Both the position numbers and the translations under genes were made by a program. A stretch of DNA of 34,589 bases from Ruminiclostridium sp. GTDB taxonomy: Bacteria > Bacillota_A > Clostridia > Oscillospirales > Oscillospiraceae. Positions 6,974-14,334 of the stretch are shown here, piece after piece. The DNA lies in contig JAFXCU010000004.1 of the NCBI GenBank assembly GCA_017521345.1, positions 1 through 34,589 of the forward strand. The letters run 5' to 3'. The first letter of the stretch is position 1. Each line of letters starts with the position of its first letter. The notes beneath the pieces were generated by a model. That model was not told the DNA's origin. It ran no database searches and saw only the letters and a program-made list of their open reading frames with translations.

Positions 6974-8554
6974 ATGAATCCCATTTGGAAGCGGCTGACC
7001 GCTCTGGGTCTGACCGTCTGTTTGTCCCTGCCCATCTTGGCGATGCCTGCCCAGGCAACCCAGGCAGAGGAGCAGGAGGCCCAGGAGGAAGTCCTGGTGA
7101 CCGCAGCAGAGGAAGAAACCGTTCTGCCGGAGGCGGCTGCCGAAGAGGAGGAAATGGCCCAGGAGGCCGTTCCGGCCCGTGCCCCTGTCCTGCGTCAGGA
7201 CCATGTGATGTATATGCAGGGCTTCCCCGAGGGCGATTTTAGGCCCGAGGACCAGTTGACCCGCGCCCAGGCCGCCCAGGTGGTCTACCGCCTGTTGGCA
7301 AACCCCGACAGCGGCTACGGCACCTGTGCCTACCAGGATGTCCCTGCCTGGGAGTGGTATGCCAAGCCCGTCACCGCCCTGTGCAAGCTGGGACTCTTTA
7401 ACAATGGGTATTCCTTCCGCCCCAACGATATCATCACCCGTGCTGAGTTCGTGGACCTGCTGGTCCGCCTGCGTCCCGATGCTTATGGCACCGCATCCTT
7501 CCCAGATGTCCCTGCCTGGCACTGGGCGGCCGACGCCATTGGCGCAGCTGTTTCCCTGGGGTGGATCCAGGGATATCCTGAAGGGACCTTTGGCCCTGAC
7601 AGGGGTCTGACCCGTGCCGAAGCCTGCACAGTCATCAACCGTATGGCAGAACGAACCGGTGACACTGCCCTGGCAGAGAAGGTCATCGGCCTGGGGCTGT
7701 ACACCGACGTGACCACTGGCCACTGGGCCTGGCAGACCATTGCAGAGGCATCCGTTTCCCATGAGGGGATGGAGTATTTTGGATATGAGTACTGGCTGGG
7801 CGTGGATCTGGCAGCCCTGACCTTCACCCCCGGCGTCCACACCGTGGATGGGGATCTGTACTATGTGGACCGCTTCGGGCAGATGGTGACCAACGAAACG
7901 GTGGGTGCCTATGTGGCCGATGAGACCGGTGCCCTGATGCAGATCTACAGCGGCTACCAGATGCCCAACGTCCCTTACTTCAGCCAGATCGACAACCTGT
8001 ATGCCTGGGTTGGCTGCGAGTCTGTGGCCACCTTCACCGGCCTGCGGGCCCTGGGCTACGCCCAGGATGTGGAGCTGCGGACCTTTGTTACCGACCAGCC
8101 CCGTTCCCCCACCACCGACCCGGAAAAGGGCTTCGTGGGGGATCCCTTCGTAGCGGATAAGGAGAAGAAGACCCGCACCACCATCTACCCTGCCAAGCTG
8201 GCGGAGTACACCAACAGCTACTGTAATGGAGAGACTCCGGCCGCTGATTTCCGAGGGGCCACCATTGAGGAACTTCAGCAGGAACTGCTGGCTGGTAACT
8301 GTGTGGTGGGCTACATGACCCTGTGGTGGAAGAAGCCGATCTATTGGGAGTATACCATCGAGGGGTCCGTCCAGTGGCTGGTGAGCAACAACCACGCCGT
8401 CCTGGTGTGCGGCTATGACCCGGTGAAGGGATACTTCATCTCCGATCCTTATAACTACTACAACACAGGCGAAGTCCACCAGTACTGGGAGCCTGCCGAT
8501 GTGTTTGAACCCATCTGGAATGAGCGAATGGTCGGTATGGCCATGAGACACTGA
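6974..8554 (+). CDS. SLH-domain surface protein with C39-like peptidase domain
   Basis: A 526-residue exported protein. Residues 1-30 are a Sec signal peptide (PAQATQA end), followed by an acidic Glu/Ala-rich linker to about 70. Three SLH-type units cover roughly 76-260, with repeated motifs such as GFPEGDFRPEDQLTRAQAA and GYPEGTFGPDRGLTRAEA and paired FPDVPAWHWAADAI-type blocks. After a bridging segment, residues about 330-526 form a Peptidase_C39_2-like domain starting MPNVPYFSQ, with C348 (GCESVA), H474 (NNHAVLVCGYD) and D491 (ISDPYN) as the probable catalytic triad. SLH units bind secondary cell-wall polymer, so the protease is probably displayed on the surface. Substrate is unknown. The ATG at 6974 has GAGGAGAG in front and begins the signal peptide. 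Monocistronic, between two terminators. Confidence 0.88.
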   Translation: MNPIWKRLTALGLTVCLSLPILAMPAQATQAEEQEAQEEVLVTAAEEETVLPEAAAEEEEMAQEAVPARAPVLRQDHVMYMQGFPEGDFRPEDQLTRAQAAQVVYRLLANPDSGYGTCAYQDVPAWEWYAKPVTALCKLGLFNNGYSFRPNDIITRAEFVDLLVRLRPDAYGTASFPDVPAWHWAADAIGAAVSLGWIQGYPEGTFGPDRGLTRAEACTVINRMAERTGDTALAEKVIGLGLYTDVTTGHWAWQTIAEASVSHEGMEYFGYEYWLGVDLAALTFTPGVHTVDGDLYYVDRFGQMVTNETVGAYVADETGALMQIYSGYQMPNVPYFSQIDNLYAWVGCESVATFTGLRALGYAQDVELRTFVTDQPRSPTTDPEKGFVGDPFVADKEKKTRTTIYPAKLAEYTNSYCNGETPAADFRGATIEELQQELLAGNCVVGYMTLWWKKPIYWEYTIEGSVQWLVSNNHAVLVCGYDPVKGYFISDPYNYYNTGEVHQYWEPADVFEPIWNERMVGMAMRH

Positions 8555-8564
8555 GAAAAACCTG

Positions 8565-8599
8565 AAAAAAGGCCTGACAACATGGTTGTCGGGCCTTTT
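8565..8599 (+). terminator. Intrinsic terminator after the SLH/C39 gene
   Basis: GGCCTGACAAC and GTTGTCGGGCC pair around an ATG loop (one G-U pair on the plus-strand RNA) and are followed by TTTT, 10 bases after the stop. Confidence 0.85.
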
Positions 8600-8624
8600 C
8601 ATGCCTGGATATCAATGCTATACT
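8596..8624 (+). promoter_or_regulatory. Candidate promoter for the YciI-family gene
   Basis: TTTTCA (8596-8601), a 17-bp spacer and TATACT (8619-8624), with TGC just before the -10 (extended -10). The -35 overlaps the T tract of the preceding terminator. Confidence 0.5.
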
Positions 8625-8658
8625 GGAGCCAGATTCACACACGATAGGAGGACTCCCC

Positions 8659-8961
8659 ATGAAGTATTACATTCTGAACGGCACCTTCCGTCCCGACCGT
8701 CCCGAGGGTCCCGCCTTCAAGGAAGCACTGGATGCCCACCATGCCTATCTGAACCCCATGGTGGCCAGCGGCAAGATCCTGGTCTCCGGTCCCAAGCCCG
8801 GCGGCGGCGGGATCATGCTCCTGAAGGCCGAGGACATGGCAGAGGTCCAGGCCCTCATCGATAACGACCCCTTCGTGGTCCGTGGGGTCCAGACCTATGA
8901 GGTCACCGAGTTCATGGCATTCAACGTCCAGCCCGAAGTGAAGGCCTGGTTCGGGAAATAA
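8659..8961 (+). CDS. YciI-family (YCII domain) protein
   Basis: A 100-residue single-domain protein of the YCII-related family, which shares the ferredoxin-like dimeric alpha-beta barrel fold. It shows the N-terminal MKYYILNGTF strand, the DAHHAYL helix with the family His, GKILVSGPKPGGGGIMLL, and the DNDPFVVRGVQTYEV block near the C-terminus. Family members are small enzymes or binding proteins of mostly unknown role; a His/Asp pair has been proposed as catalytic. Start: ATG with TAGGAGG 8 bases upstream. It is monocistronic with its own promoter and is followed by a hairpin array and a shared terminator. Confidence 0.88.
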   Translation: MKYYILNGTFRPDRPEGPAFKEALDAHHAYLNPMVASGKILVSGPKPGGGGIMLLKAEDMAEVQALIDNDPFVVRGVQTYEVTEFMAFNVQPEVKAWFGK

Positions 8962-8968
8962 AATGAAG

Positions 8969-9070
8969 TTGGGCAGAAGCCCAATGAAGCGGACCTGCGG
9001 CCCATGAAGTGCGGCTTGCAGCCCCATGAAGCTGCCCCTTTGGGGCAGTTGTGGTGTCCCTGCGGGACCA
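8969..9070. repeat. Hairpin array, copy 1
   Basis: Five short inverted repeats in tandem separated by ATGAAG-like spacers: TTGGGC/GCCCAA (8969-8984), GGACC/GGCCC, GCGGCT/AGCCCC, TGCCCC/GGGGCA, and a closing GTCCC/GGGAC. Loops are mostly 3-4 bases. The last 28 bp (9043-9070) match 16354-16381 with a single mismatch; 18 of them, GGGCAGTTGTGGTGTCCC, are identical. Lies between the YciI gene and its terminator. Confidence 0.75.
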
Positions 9071-9078
9071 TTGAAATG

Positions 9079-9111
9079 AAAAAAGCGAGCTGCATGGCAG
9101 CTCGCCTTTTT
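9079..9111. terminator. Bidirectional terminator between the YciI gene and proA
   Basis: GCGAGCTGC/GCAGCTCGC with an ATG loop, flanked by an A run on the left and a T run on the right. It can end transcription from both converging genes. Confidence 0.9.
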
Positions 9112-9113
9112 GC

Positions 9114-10487
9114 TTATCGGATATGTCCGTTTCCGGTGATGACGTACTTGTAGCTGGTCAGCTCCTCCAGACCCATGGGGCCCCGGGCGTGGAGCTTCTG
9201 GGTGGAGATGCCCATCTCACAGCCCAGGCCGAACTGGCCGCCGTCGGTGAACCGGGTGGAGGCGTTCACGTAGACGGCTGCGCTGTCCACCAGGCGGGTG
9301 AAGAGGGCGGCGGCCTCCTTGTCCTCGGTGATGATGGCCTCGCTGTGGCCGGTGGAGTGGGCGTTGATGTGGGCGATGGCCTCCTGGACGTTCTCCACCA
9401 CGCCCACAGCCAGGATGTAGTCCAGGAACTCGGTGTCGAAGTCGTCGTAGCTGGCGGGGATGCCGGGCATGATCTCCAGGGCTCTGGGGTCCAGACGGAG
9501 CTCTACGGGCTCCACACCGGCCTCAAAGCGCTCCCTGCCCAGCTTCTGGCGGATCATGGGCAGGAAGTCCTGGGCCACGTCCTTGCTCACCAGGCAGACC
9601 TCACAGGCGTTGCACACGGAAGGCCGGCTGGTCTTGGCGTTGTTCAGGATGGTGATGGCCTTGTCCAGGTCGGCCTTGCCGTCCACGTAGATGTGGCAGA
9701 TGCCGGTGCCCGTCTGGATGCAGGGGACCTTGGCGCTGTTCACCACGGTCTGAATGAGGGAGGCGCCTCCTCTGGGGATGAGCAGGTCGATGTAGCCCAC
9801 GGCCTGCATGAGTTCGTTGGCGCTGTCCCGGCTGGTGTTTTCCACCAGGCTCACCAGGGCCTTGGGGAGGTTATGCTTCTCCAGAGCCTTGTGGAGGGCG
9901 GCCACGATGGCGGTGTTGGAGTGGATGGACTCCTTGCCGCCCCGGAGGACGCAGACGCTGCCTGCCTGGAAGGTCAGGCTGGCGGCATCAGAGGTCACGT
10001 TGGGCCGGGATTCGTAGATGATGGCGATGACGCCCAGGGGGACGGAGACCTTGCTCACCTCCAGGCCGTTGGGCAGGGTGTGGGTGGAGAGGGTCCGGCC
10101 CACCGGGTCGGGCAGGCCGGCCACCTCCAGGATGCCCTTGGCCATGTCCTGGATGCGGCCCTCGGTGAGGCGCAGGCGGTCCTGCATCACCGGGGCGATG
10201 GTGTCCTGGGCGGCCTCCAGGTCCATGGCGTTGGCAGCCAGGATGGCCTGGGTGTCTTCCAGGAGGCAGTCGGCCATGGTCCGCAGAACGGCCTTCTTCT
10301 CTTCCGTGGTGAGACCTGCCAGGGCGGACTTGGCGGCCCGGGCCTCCTCCAGGAGGGGGCGGGTGATCATCAGGTCGGAGGGGTCAGGGGCGAAATCGCT
10401 CTTGCCCTTGGGGGGCTCGTAGCCCTCGTAGATGGGGGGCGGATAGCAGCTGTCATCAAAGGGGGGCATGTTGCGGTCAAAGTACAT
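9114..10487 (-). CDS. proA: Gamma-glutamyl phosphate reductase
   Basis: A 457-residue NADPH-dependent enzyme that reduces gamma-glutamyl phosphate to glutamate semialdehyde, the second step of proline synthesis. The aldehyde-dehydrogenase-like core is clear: PLGVIAIIYESRPNVTSDAA, LRGGKESIHSN, LIPRGGASLI, the catalytic Cys in RPSVCNACE, and the C-terminal YVNASTRFTDGGQFGLGCEMGISTQKLHARGPMGLEELT. It carries about 40 extra N-terminal residues, rich in Pro, Tyr and Asp, before the usual start (around ITRPLLEEARAAK), so it is longer than the usual roughly 415. The ATG has AGAGAGG about 7 bases upstream and lies 3 bp after the proB stop, supporting translation of the extension. Second gene of proB-proA. 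Confidence 0.95.
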   Translation of the reverse strand: MYFDRNMPPFDDSCYPPPIYEGYEPPKGKSDFAPDPSDLMITRPLLEEARAAKSALAGLTTEEKKAVLRTMADCLLEDTQAILAANAMDLEAAQDTIAPVMQDRLRLTEGRIQDMAKGILEVAGLPDPVGRTLSTHTLPNGLEVSKVSVPLGVIAIIYESRPNVTSDAASLTFQAGSVCVLRGGKESIHSNTAIVAALHKALEKHNLPKALVSLVENTSRDSANELMQAVGYIDLLIPRGGASLIQTVVNSAKVPCIQTGTGICHIYVDGKADLDKAITILNNAKTSRPSVCNACEVCLVSKDVAQDFLPMIRQKLGRERFEAGVEPVELRLDPRALEIMPGIPASYDDFDTEFLDYILAVGVVENVQEAIAHINAHSTGHSEAIITEDKEAAALFTRLVDSAAVYVNASTRFTDGGQFGLGCEMGISTQKLHARGPMGLEELTSYKYVITGNGHIR

Positions 10488-10490
10488 GGT

Positions 10491-11270
10491 TCAGCCTCTC
10501 TTTCCGCGGAAGCGGCTGCCCACGGGCTTGCCCTCCGCAATGTCATACAGGATCGCAGGGTCGGCTCCGTTGGCAATGACCATGTCGCAGCCGGAATTGA
10601 CACAGATGGATGCCGCCTGGAGCTTGGTGGTCATGCCGCCGGTGCCCAGGCCGGACCCGGCTCCTCCGGCCAGGTCCCAGAGGTCCCGGGTGATCTCGGG
10701 GATCTCGGCAATGAGGGTGGCCTCGGGATGGGTGTGGGGGTCGGCGGTGTACAGGCCGTCGATATCCGACAGGAGGATCAGCAGGTCGGCCTCCATGCTG
10801 ACCGCCACGATGGCGCCCAGGGTGTCGTTGTCGCCGATGCCCAGCTCCTCGGTGGCCACGGTGTCGTTCTCATTGATGATGGGCAGGGCCTTCAGATCCA
10901 GGAGCCGGTGCATGGTGTTCTTGAAGTTCTCGAACCGGTCCGGGTGGTCCACGTCGTAGGCGGTCAGGAGGATCTGGGCCACGGTGTGGTTGTGCTCGGT
11001 GAAGAGCTTGTCGTAGGTGTACATGAGCTCACACTGGCCCACAGCGGCGGCGGCCTGCTTGGTGGGGGTGTCCTCGGGGCGATGGGGCAGGGAGAGCTTG
11101 CCCACCCCCATGCCGATGGCGCCGGAGGAGACCAGGATGATCTCGTGGCCGGCGTTCTTCAGGTCGCTGAGGACCTTGCACAGCTCCTCCACCCGGCGGA
11201 TGTTCAAAAGGCCCGTGTGGTGGGCCAGGGTGGAAGTGCCGATCTTTACTACAATGCGCTGGTTTGTCAT
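10491..11270 (-). CDS. proB: Glutamate 5-kinase (PUA-less)
   Basis: A 259-residue amino-acid kinase that phosphorylates glutamate, the first and usually feedback-controlled step of proline synthesis. Motifs: VVKIGTSTL (ATP site), VSSGAIGMG, KQAAAAVGQ, INENDTVATEE, GDNDTLGA, LLSDIDGLYTADP and GTGGMTTKLQAA. It ends after the kinase domain and lacks the C-terminal PUA domain of the roughly 367-residue E. coli enzyme, as in several other bacteria. GAAGGGA precedes the ATG. It has its own promoter and is co-transcribed with proA. No proC is present in this window. Confidence 0.95.
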   Translation of the reverse strand: MTNQRIVVKIGTSTLAHHTGLLNIRRVEELCKVLSDLKNAGHEIILVSSGAIGMGVGKLSLPHRPEDTPTKQAAAAVGQCELMYTYDKLFTEHNHTVAQILLTAYDVDHPDRFENFKNTMHRLLDLKALPIINENDTVATEELGIGDNDTLGAIVAVSMEADLLILLSDIDGLYTADPHTHPEATLIAEIPEITRDLWDLAGGAGSGLGTGGMTTKLQAASICVNSGCDMVIANGADPAILYDIAEGKPVGSRFRGKRG

Positions 11271-11341
11271 GATATCCCTTCCTTCTGGGAATATGGAAAA
11301 ACGGGGATCATCCCCGCTGTTTCTGGTTTGGTGTACCTTTT

Positions 11342-11370
11342 ATTCTACCCCATAGGCCGGGGACTGTCAA
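11342..11370 (-). promoter_or_regulatory. Promoter of proB-proA
   Basis: On the minus strand TTGACA (11370-11365), a 17-bp spacer and TAGAAT (11347-11342), about 72 bp before the proB start. It lies back to back with the marR promoter. Confidence 0.75.
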
Positions 11371-11394
11371 CGACTGGAATTTTCACGGAAAACC

Positions 11395-11429
11395 GTTGAG
11401 CTATCAACTAAAATGGTTGACGGCTCAAC
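11395..11429. promoter_or_regulatory. Tandem operator palindromes, probable MarR binding sites
   Basis: Two 14-bp palindromes of the form GTTGA-N4-TCAAC, at 11395-11408 and 11416-11429. Their centres are 21 bp apart, two helical turns. They are nested in a larger perfect 13-bp inverted repeat (11389-11401 with 11423-11435, AAAACCGTTGAGC and complement). The second site covers the -35 and part of the spacer of the marR promoter, so binding would block it. Assignment to the adjacent MarR protein is inference. Confidence 0.75.
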
Positions 11430-11445
11430 GGTTTTCTGCTATCAT
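11417..11445 (+). promoter_or_regulatory. Promoter of the marR-acyl-CoA synthetase-ABC operon
   Basis: TTGACG (11417-11422), 17-bp spacer, TATCAT (11440-11445), about 20 bp before the marR start codon and overlapped by the palindromic operators. Confidence 0.75.
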
Positions 11446-11463
11446 GGCCCAGAGGTGTTGACT

Positions 11464-11880
11464 ATGGCAAATTGTGTTGGCAGAGTCCTGACCCGTCTGG
11501 CCCGGAAATGCCAGATCGCGGTAGGCAGCGCATTACAGCAGTATAACCTGACGGCGGCAGAGGAACCCTTCCTCATGGCCGTTCTGAACAACGAGGGCTT
11601 TACCCAGGAGGAGCTCACCGCCTACATCGGGGTGGACAAGGCTGCGGCCTCCCGCACCGTCCGCGGGCTGGAGGAGAAGGGATTTCTCACCCGGGTCCAG
11701 GACCCCAAGGACAAGCGCCAGAACCGGGTCTATCCCACGGAAAAGGCCAAAGAGATCGGTCCCAAGGTCCGCAAGGAGCTGTATAAGATCAACCTTGCCC
11801 TCACCGAGTCCCTCGCCAAGGAAGAGGACGACATGGTCTACGCTCTGCTGGAGCGGATCGAAGAGAACTTCAAGCCCTGA
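11464..11880 (+). CDS. MarR-family transcriptional regulator
   Basis: A 138-residue DNA-binding protein with the MarR winged helix: a dimerisation helix (VGRVLTRLARKCQIAVGSALQQYNL), the recognition helix region FTQEELTAYIGVDKAAASRTVRGLEEKGFLTR, the wing DPKDKRQNRVYPTEKAKEI, and a C-terminal dimerisation helix. MarR proteins commonly repress transport or aromatic-acid genes and release DNA on binding small acids. The ATG at 11464 is preferred: AGAGGTG lies 6 bases before it, and the frame further upstream runs through the promoter. It is the first gene of the operon and the likely ligand of the two palindromes in its own promoter. The next start is 12 bp after its stop, so it is probably co-transcribed with the CoA ligase. 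Confidence 0.9.
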   Translation: MANCVGRVLTRLARKCQIAVGSALQQYNLTAAEEPFLMAVLNNEGFTQEELTAYIGVDKAAASRTVRGLEEKGFLTRVQDPKDKRQNRVYPTEKAKEIGPKVRKELYKINLALTESLAKEEDDMVYALLERIEENFKP

Positions 11881-11892
11881 GGAGTGTGCACC

Positions 11893-13530
11893 ATGGCAGA
11901 GTTTTACACCCGATTTATCAAGGAGACCTTCGGCCCGGACGGAAGACTCCGGGACTGCAGGTATGAGTATCCTGAGAATTTCAACTACGGCTATGACGTG
12001 ATCGACCCCCTGGGTGAGCTGTACCCCGACCACCTGGCCATGATCTGGCAGAACGACAAGGGGGAGAAGGCCCGGCTGACCTTTGGGGACGTGAAGAGAC
12101 TGAGCAATCAGACCGCCAACCTGCTGGCCTCCCGGGGCCTGAAGAAGGGGGACACCCTTATGGCCGCCCTGCGGACCCACTGGGAGTACTGGGTGGTGGC
12201 CATTGCCGCCCACAAGCTGGGGCTCATCCTGTGCCCGGTGTACTACCGGCTGACCCAGGAGGACTTCGCCCTGCGGATGGAGACCGCCGAGGTCAAGGCG
12301 GTCATCTGCTGCCCGGAGGGGGATACCCCCCGGGACATTCTGGCGGCGGCGGAGCAGACCGGCGTGAGCCTCCGCTTCTGCCTGACGGAAGAGGCGGGCT
12401 TTGAGGACTTCCATGGGGCCATCGCCGGCCAGCCCGACACCCTGGACCGGGTGGACACCCGCTGGCAGGAGCCCACGATGGTGTACTTCACCTCGGGCAC
12501 CACAGGCCGGCCCAAGGCCGTCCTCCACAACCACGCCTTCCACCTGTCCCACCACTACGGTTCCCGGTATATGCAGGACGTCCATCTGGGCTCCCGCCAC
12601 TTTGCCACCGGTGACTCCGGCTGGGAGGTGGTGTCCGGCACCAAATTCTACGGCCAGTGGCTCCACATGGGGACCCTGCTGGTCTTTGACTACGACCGTT
12701 TTCCCCCGGACCAGGTCCTGGCCTTCCTGGCTGAGAACAAAGTCACGGGGATCATGGCCCAGCCCACCGTCTACCGCATGATGCTGGACGTGGGCATGGA
12801 CCGATATGACCTCTCTTCCCTGACCAACTGCGCCGTGGGGGGAGAGAAGCTCCAGGCCGACGTGGCCCAGCGGGTCATGGATCAGATCGGCCAGCCCCTC
12901 TACGAGGGCTATGCCCAGTCTGAGACCGGCCTCATTGCCGCCGTGTCCAAGAACATGGGCCGCAAGGAGGGGGCTGTGGGCAAGATCATGCCCAAGTACC
13001 ACGTGGAGCTGCTGAAAGAGGACGGCACCTTCGCTTCCCCCGGGGAGGAAGGGGAGATCGTCATCGTGGCCGACGGGGGCCGTGCCCCGGAGGGGGTCAC
13101 CATGGGCTACCTGAAGGACCCGGAGGCCACCGCCAACCTGTGGGACGGCAGCATCTTCCACACCGGCGACCTGGGCACCCGAGATGAGGAGGGCTATCTC
13201 TTCTACCGTGGCCGGGCCGACGGCATCATCAAGACCAAGGGGTATCGAGTGAGCCCCATGGAGCTGGAGGAGATCCTGGCCCACCACCCGGCGGTGTATG
13301 AGAGCCTGGTGGCCGGTGTCCCGGACAAGGACCTGGGCCAGAAGGTCACCGGCTACATCCGCCTGGCAGAGGGCTATGCGCCCAGTGACGCCCTGGCGGA
13401 GGAGATCATGACCTTCCACAACAGCCGCTGCGCAGGCTTCAAAAAGCTGCGGGCCCTCCGTTTTGTAGGTCCCCTGGCCCGGAACGCCAACGGCAAGGTC
13501 ATTCGCAATCAATTCAAGGAAAACCCGTAA
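11893..13530 (+). CDS. Acyl-CoA synthetase (AMP-forming), ACSM-like
   Basis: A 545-residue adenylate-forming ligase that would activate a carboxylic acid to its CoA thioester. The P-loop-like motif is YFTSGTTGRPK (about residues 198-208). An aromatic-rich core follows (ATGDSGWEVVSG), then YEGYAQSETG and HTGDLGTRDEEGYLFYRGRADGIIKTKGYRVSP (hinge). The catalytic Lys is in NANGKVIRNQ near the C-terminus. The N-terminus FNYGYDVIDPLGELYPDHLAM resembles medium-chain and aromatic acyl-CoA synthetases more than acetyl-CoA synthetase, which is longer. The ATG at 11893 has GAGGAG 8 bases upstream; a GTG at 11884 would overlap that site. Position between a MarR regulator and an ABC importer suggests that the imported compound is the acid it activates. 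The exact acid cannot be read. Confidence 0.88.
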   Translation: MAEFYTRFIKETFGPDGRLRDCRYEYPENFNYGYDVIDPLGELYPDHLAMIWQNDKGEKARLTFGDVKRLSNQTANLLASRGLKKGDTLMAALRTHWEYWVVAIAAHKLGLILCPVYYRLTQEDFALRMETAEVKAVICCPEGDTPRDILAAAEQTGVSLRFCLTEEAGFEDFHGAIAGQPDTLDRVDTRWQEPTMVYFTSGTTGRPKAVLHNHAFHLSHHYGSRYMQDVHLGSRHFATGDSGWEVVSGTKFYGQWLHMGTLLVFDYDRFPPDQVLAFLAENKVTGIMAQPTVYRMMLDVGMDRYDLSSLTNCAVGGEKLQADVAQRVMDQIGQPLYEGYAQSETGLIAAVSKNMGRKEGAVGKIMPKYHVELLKEDGTFASPGEEGEIVIVADGGRAPEGVTMGYLKDPEATANLWDGSIFHTGDLGTRDEEGYLFYRGRADGIIKTKGYRVSPMELEEILAHHPAVYESLVAGVPDKDLGQKVTGYIRLAEGYAPSDALAEEIMTFHNSRCAGFKKLRALRFVGPLARNANGKVIRNQFKENP

Positions 13531-13548
13531 GGAAAGGAGAGAAGGACC

Positions 13549-14334
13549 ATGGCACTGCTGGAACTGAACAATGTGAACGTGTCCTTCTCTTTCGCTGACG
13601 GAACATCCTTTTTCGCCCTGAAGGACATGAATCTGTCCGTGGAGCAGGGAGAGCTGGTGGCTCTGGTGGGCCCCTCGGGCTGCGGCAAGACCACCGCCCT
13701 GAACGTCCTGGCCGGTCAGGTGGAGCCTGTCTCCGGGCAGGTCCGGCTGGCGGGTGAACCGGTCAAGGGGATGCTCCCCTCGGTGGGGTACATCTCCCAG
13801 GCGGACACCCTGCTGCCCTGGCGGACCGTTCCGGACAACGTGGCCCTGGCTATGGAGCTTCGGGGAGTCCCCAAGGGGGAGCGGCGGGAGACCGCCCGGG
13901 ACCTGATGGCGAAAATGGGCCTGTCCGGCTTTGAGAACAGCTATCCCCGGGAACTCTCCGGCGGCATGAAGAAGCGGGCGGCCATCGCCCGTGTCCTGGC
14001 GGTGGACCCGGCCATCCTGATGATGGACGAGCCCTTTGCCCCCCTGGATGCCCTCACCCGCCAAAAACTCCAGGACGACATCCTGGACCTGTGGGAGGCC
14101 ACTGGCTGCACCATCCTCTATGTGACCCACGACCTCACCGAGGCCATCGCCCTGGGGGACCGGGTGGTCCTTATGGGGGCCCGCCCCGGCCGGGTGGTCA
14201 AAGAGTATCCCATCGACCTGCCCCGGCCCCGCCGGGTCATGGACGTAAAGTTTGAACCCCATTTCGCTGAGCTGGAGAAGGCCATCTGGCAGGACCTGAG
14301 CGGCGAGATCCAGAGAGGGGAGGGTCAGCGGTGA
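13549..14334 (+). CDS. ABC importer ATPase, SsuB/TauB/ThiZ family
   Basis: A 261-residue ATPase of the nitrate/sulfonate/taurine/pyrimidine group. Walker A is GPSGCGKTT, the Q-loop YISQADTLLPWRTVPDNVAL is typical of the group, the signature is LSGGMKKR, Walker B is ILMMDEPFAPLD, and the switch His is in YVTHDLTEAI. The C-terminal MGARPGRVVKEYPIDLPRPR is a family signature. AAAGGAGAG precedes the ATG, 18 bp after the ligase stop. It overlaps the permease by 4 bp (GTGA), showing translational coupling. Confidence 0.93.
   Translation: MALLELNNVNVSFSFADGTSFFALKDMNLSVEQGELVALVGPSGCGKTTALNVLAGQVEPVSGQVRLAGEPVKGMLPSVGYISQADTLLPWRTVPDNVALAMELRGVPKGERRETARDLMAKMGLSGFENSYPRELSGGMKKRAAIARVLAVDPAILMMDEPFAPLDALTRQKLQDDILDLWEATGCTILYVTHDLTEAIALGDRVVLMGARPGRVVKEYPIDLPRPRRVMDVKFEPHFAELEKAIWQDLSGEIQRGEGQR

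Noticed and set aside
9123..11399. 758-codon open frame on the plus strand opposite proB-proA
   Set aside because: Antisense to both proline genes, no family resemblance and no ribosome site; produced by high GC at third codon positions.
11533..14262. 909-codon open frame on the minus strand opposite the MarR-ligase-ATPase genes
   Set aside because: Runs antisense across three well-supported genes and has no recognisable domain; a compositional artefact.
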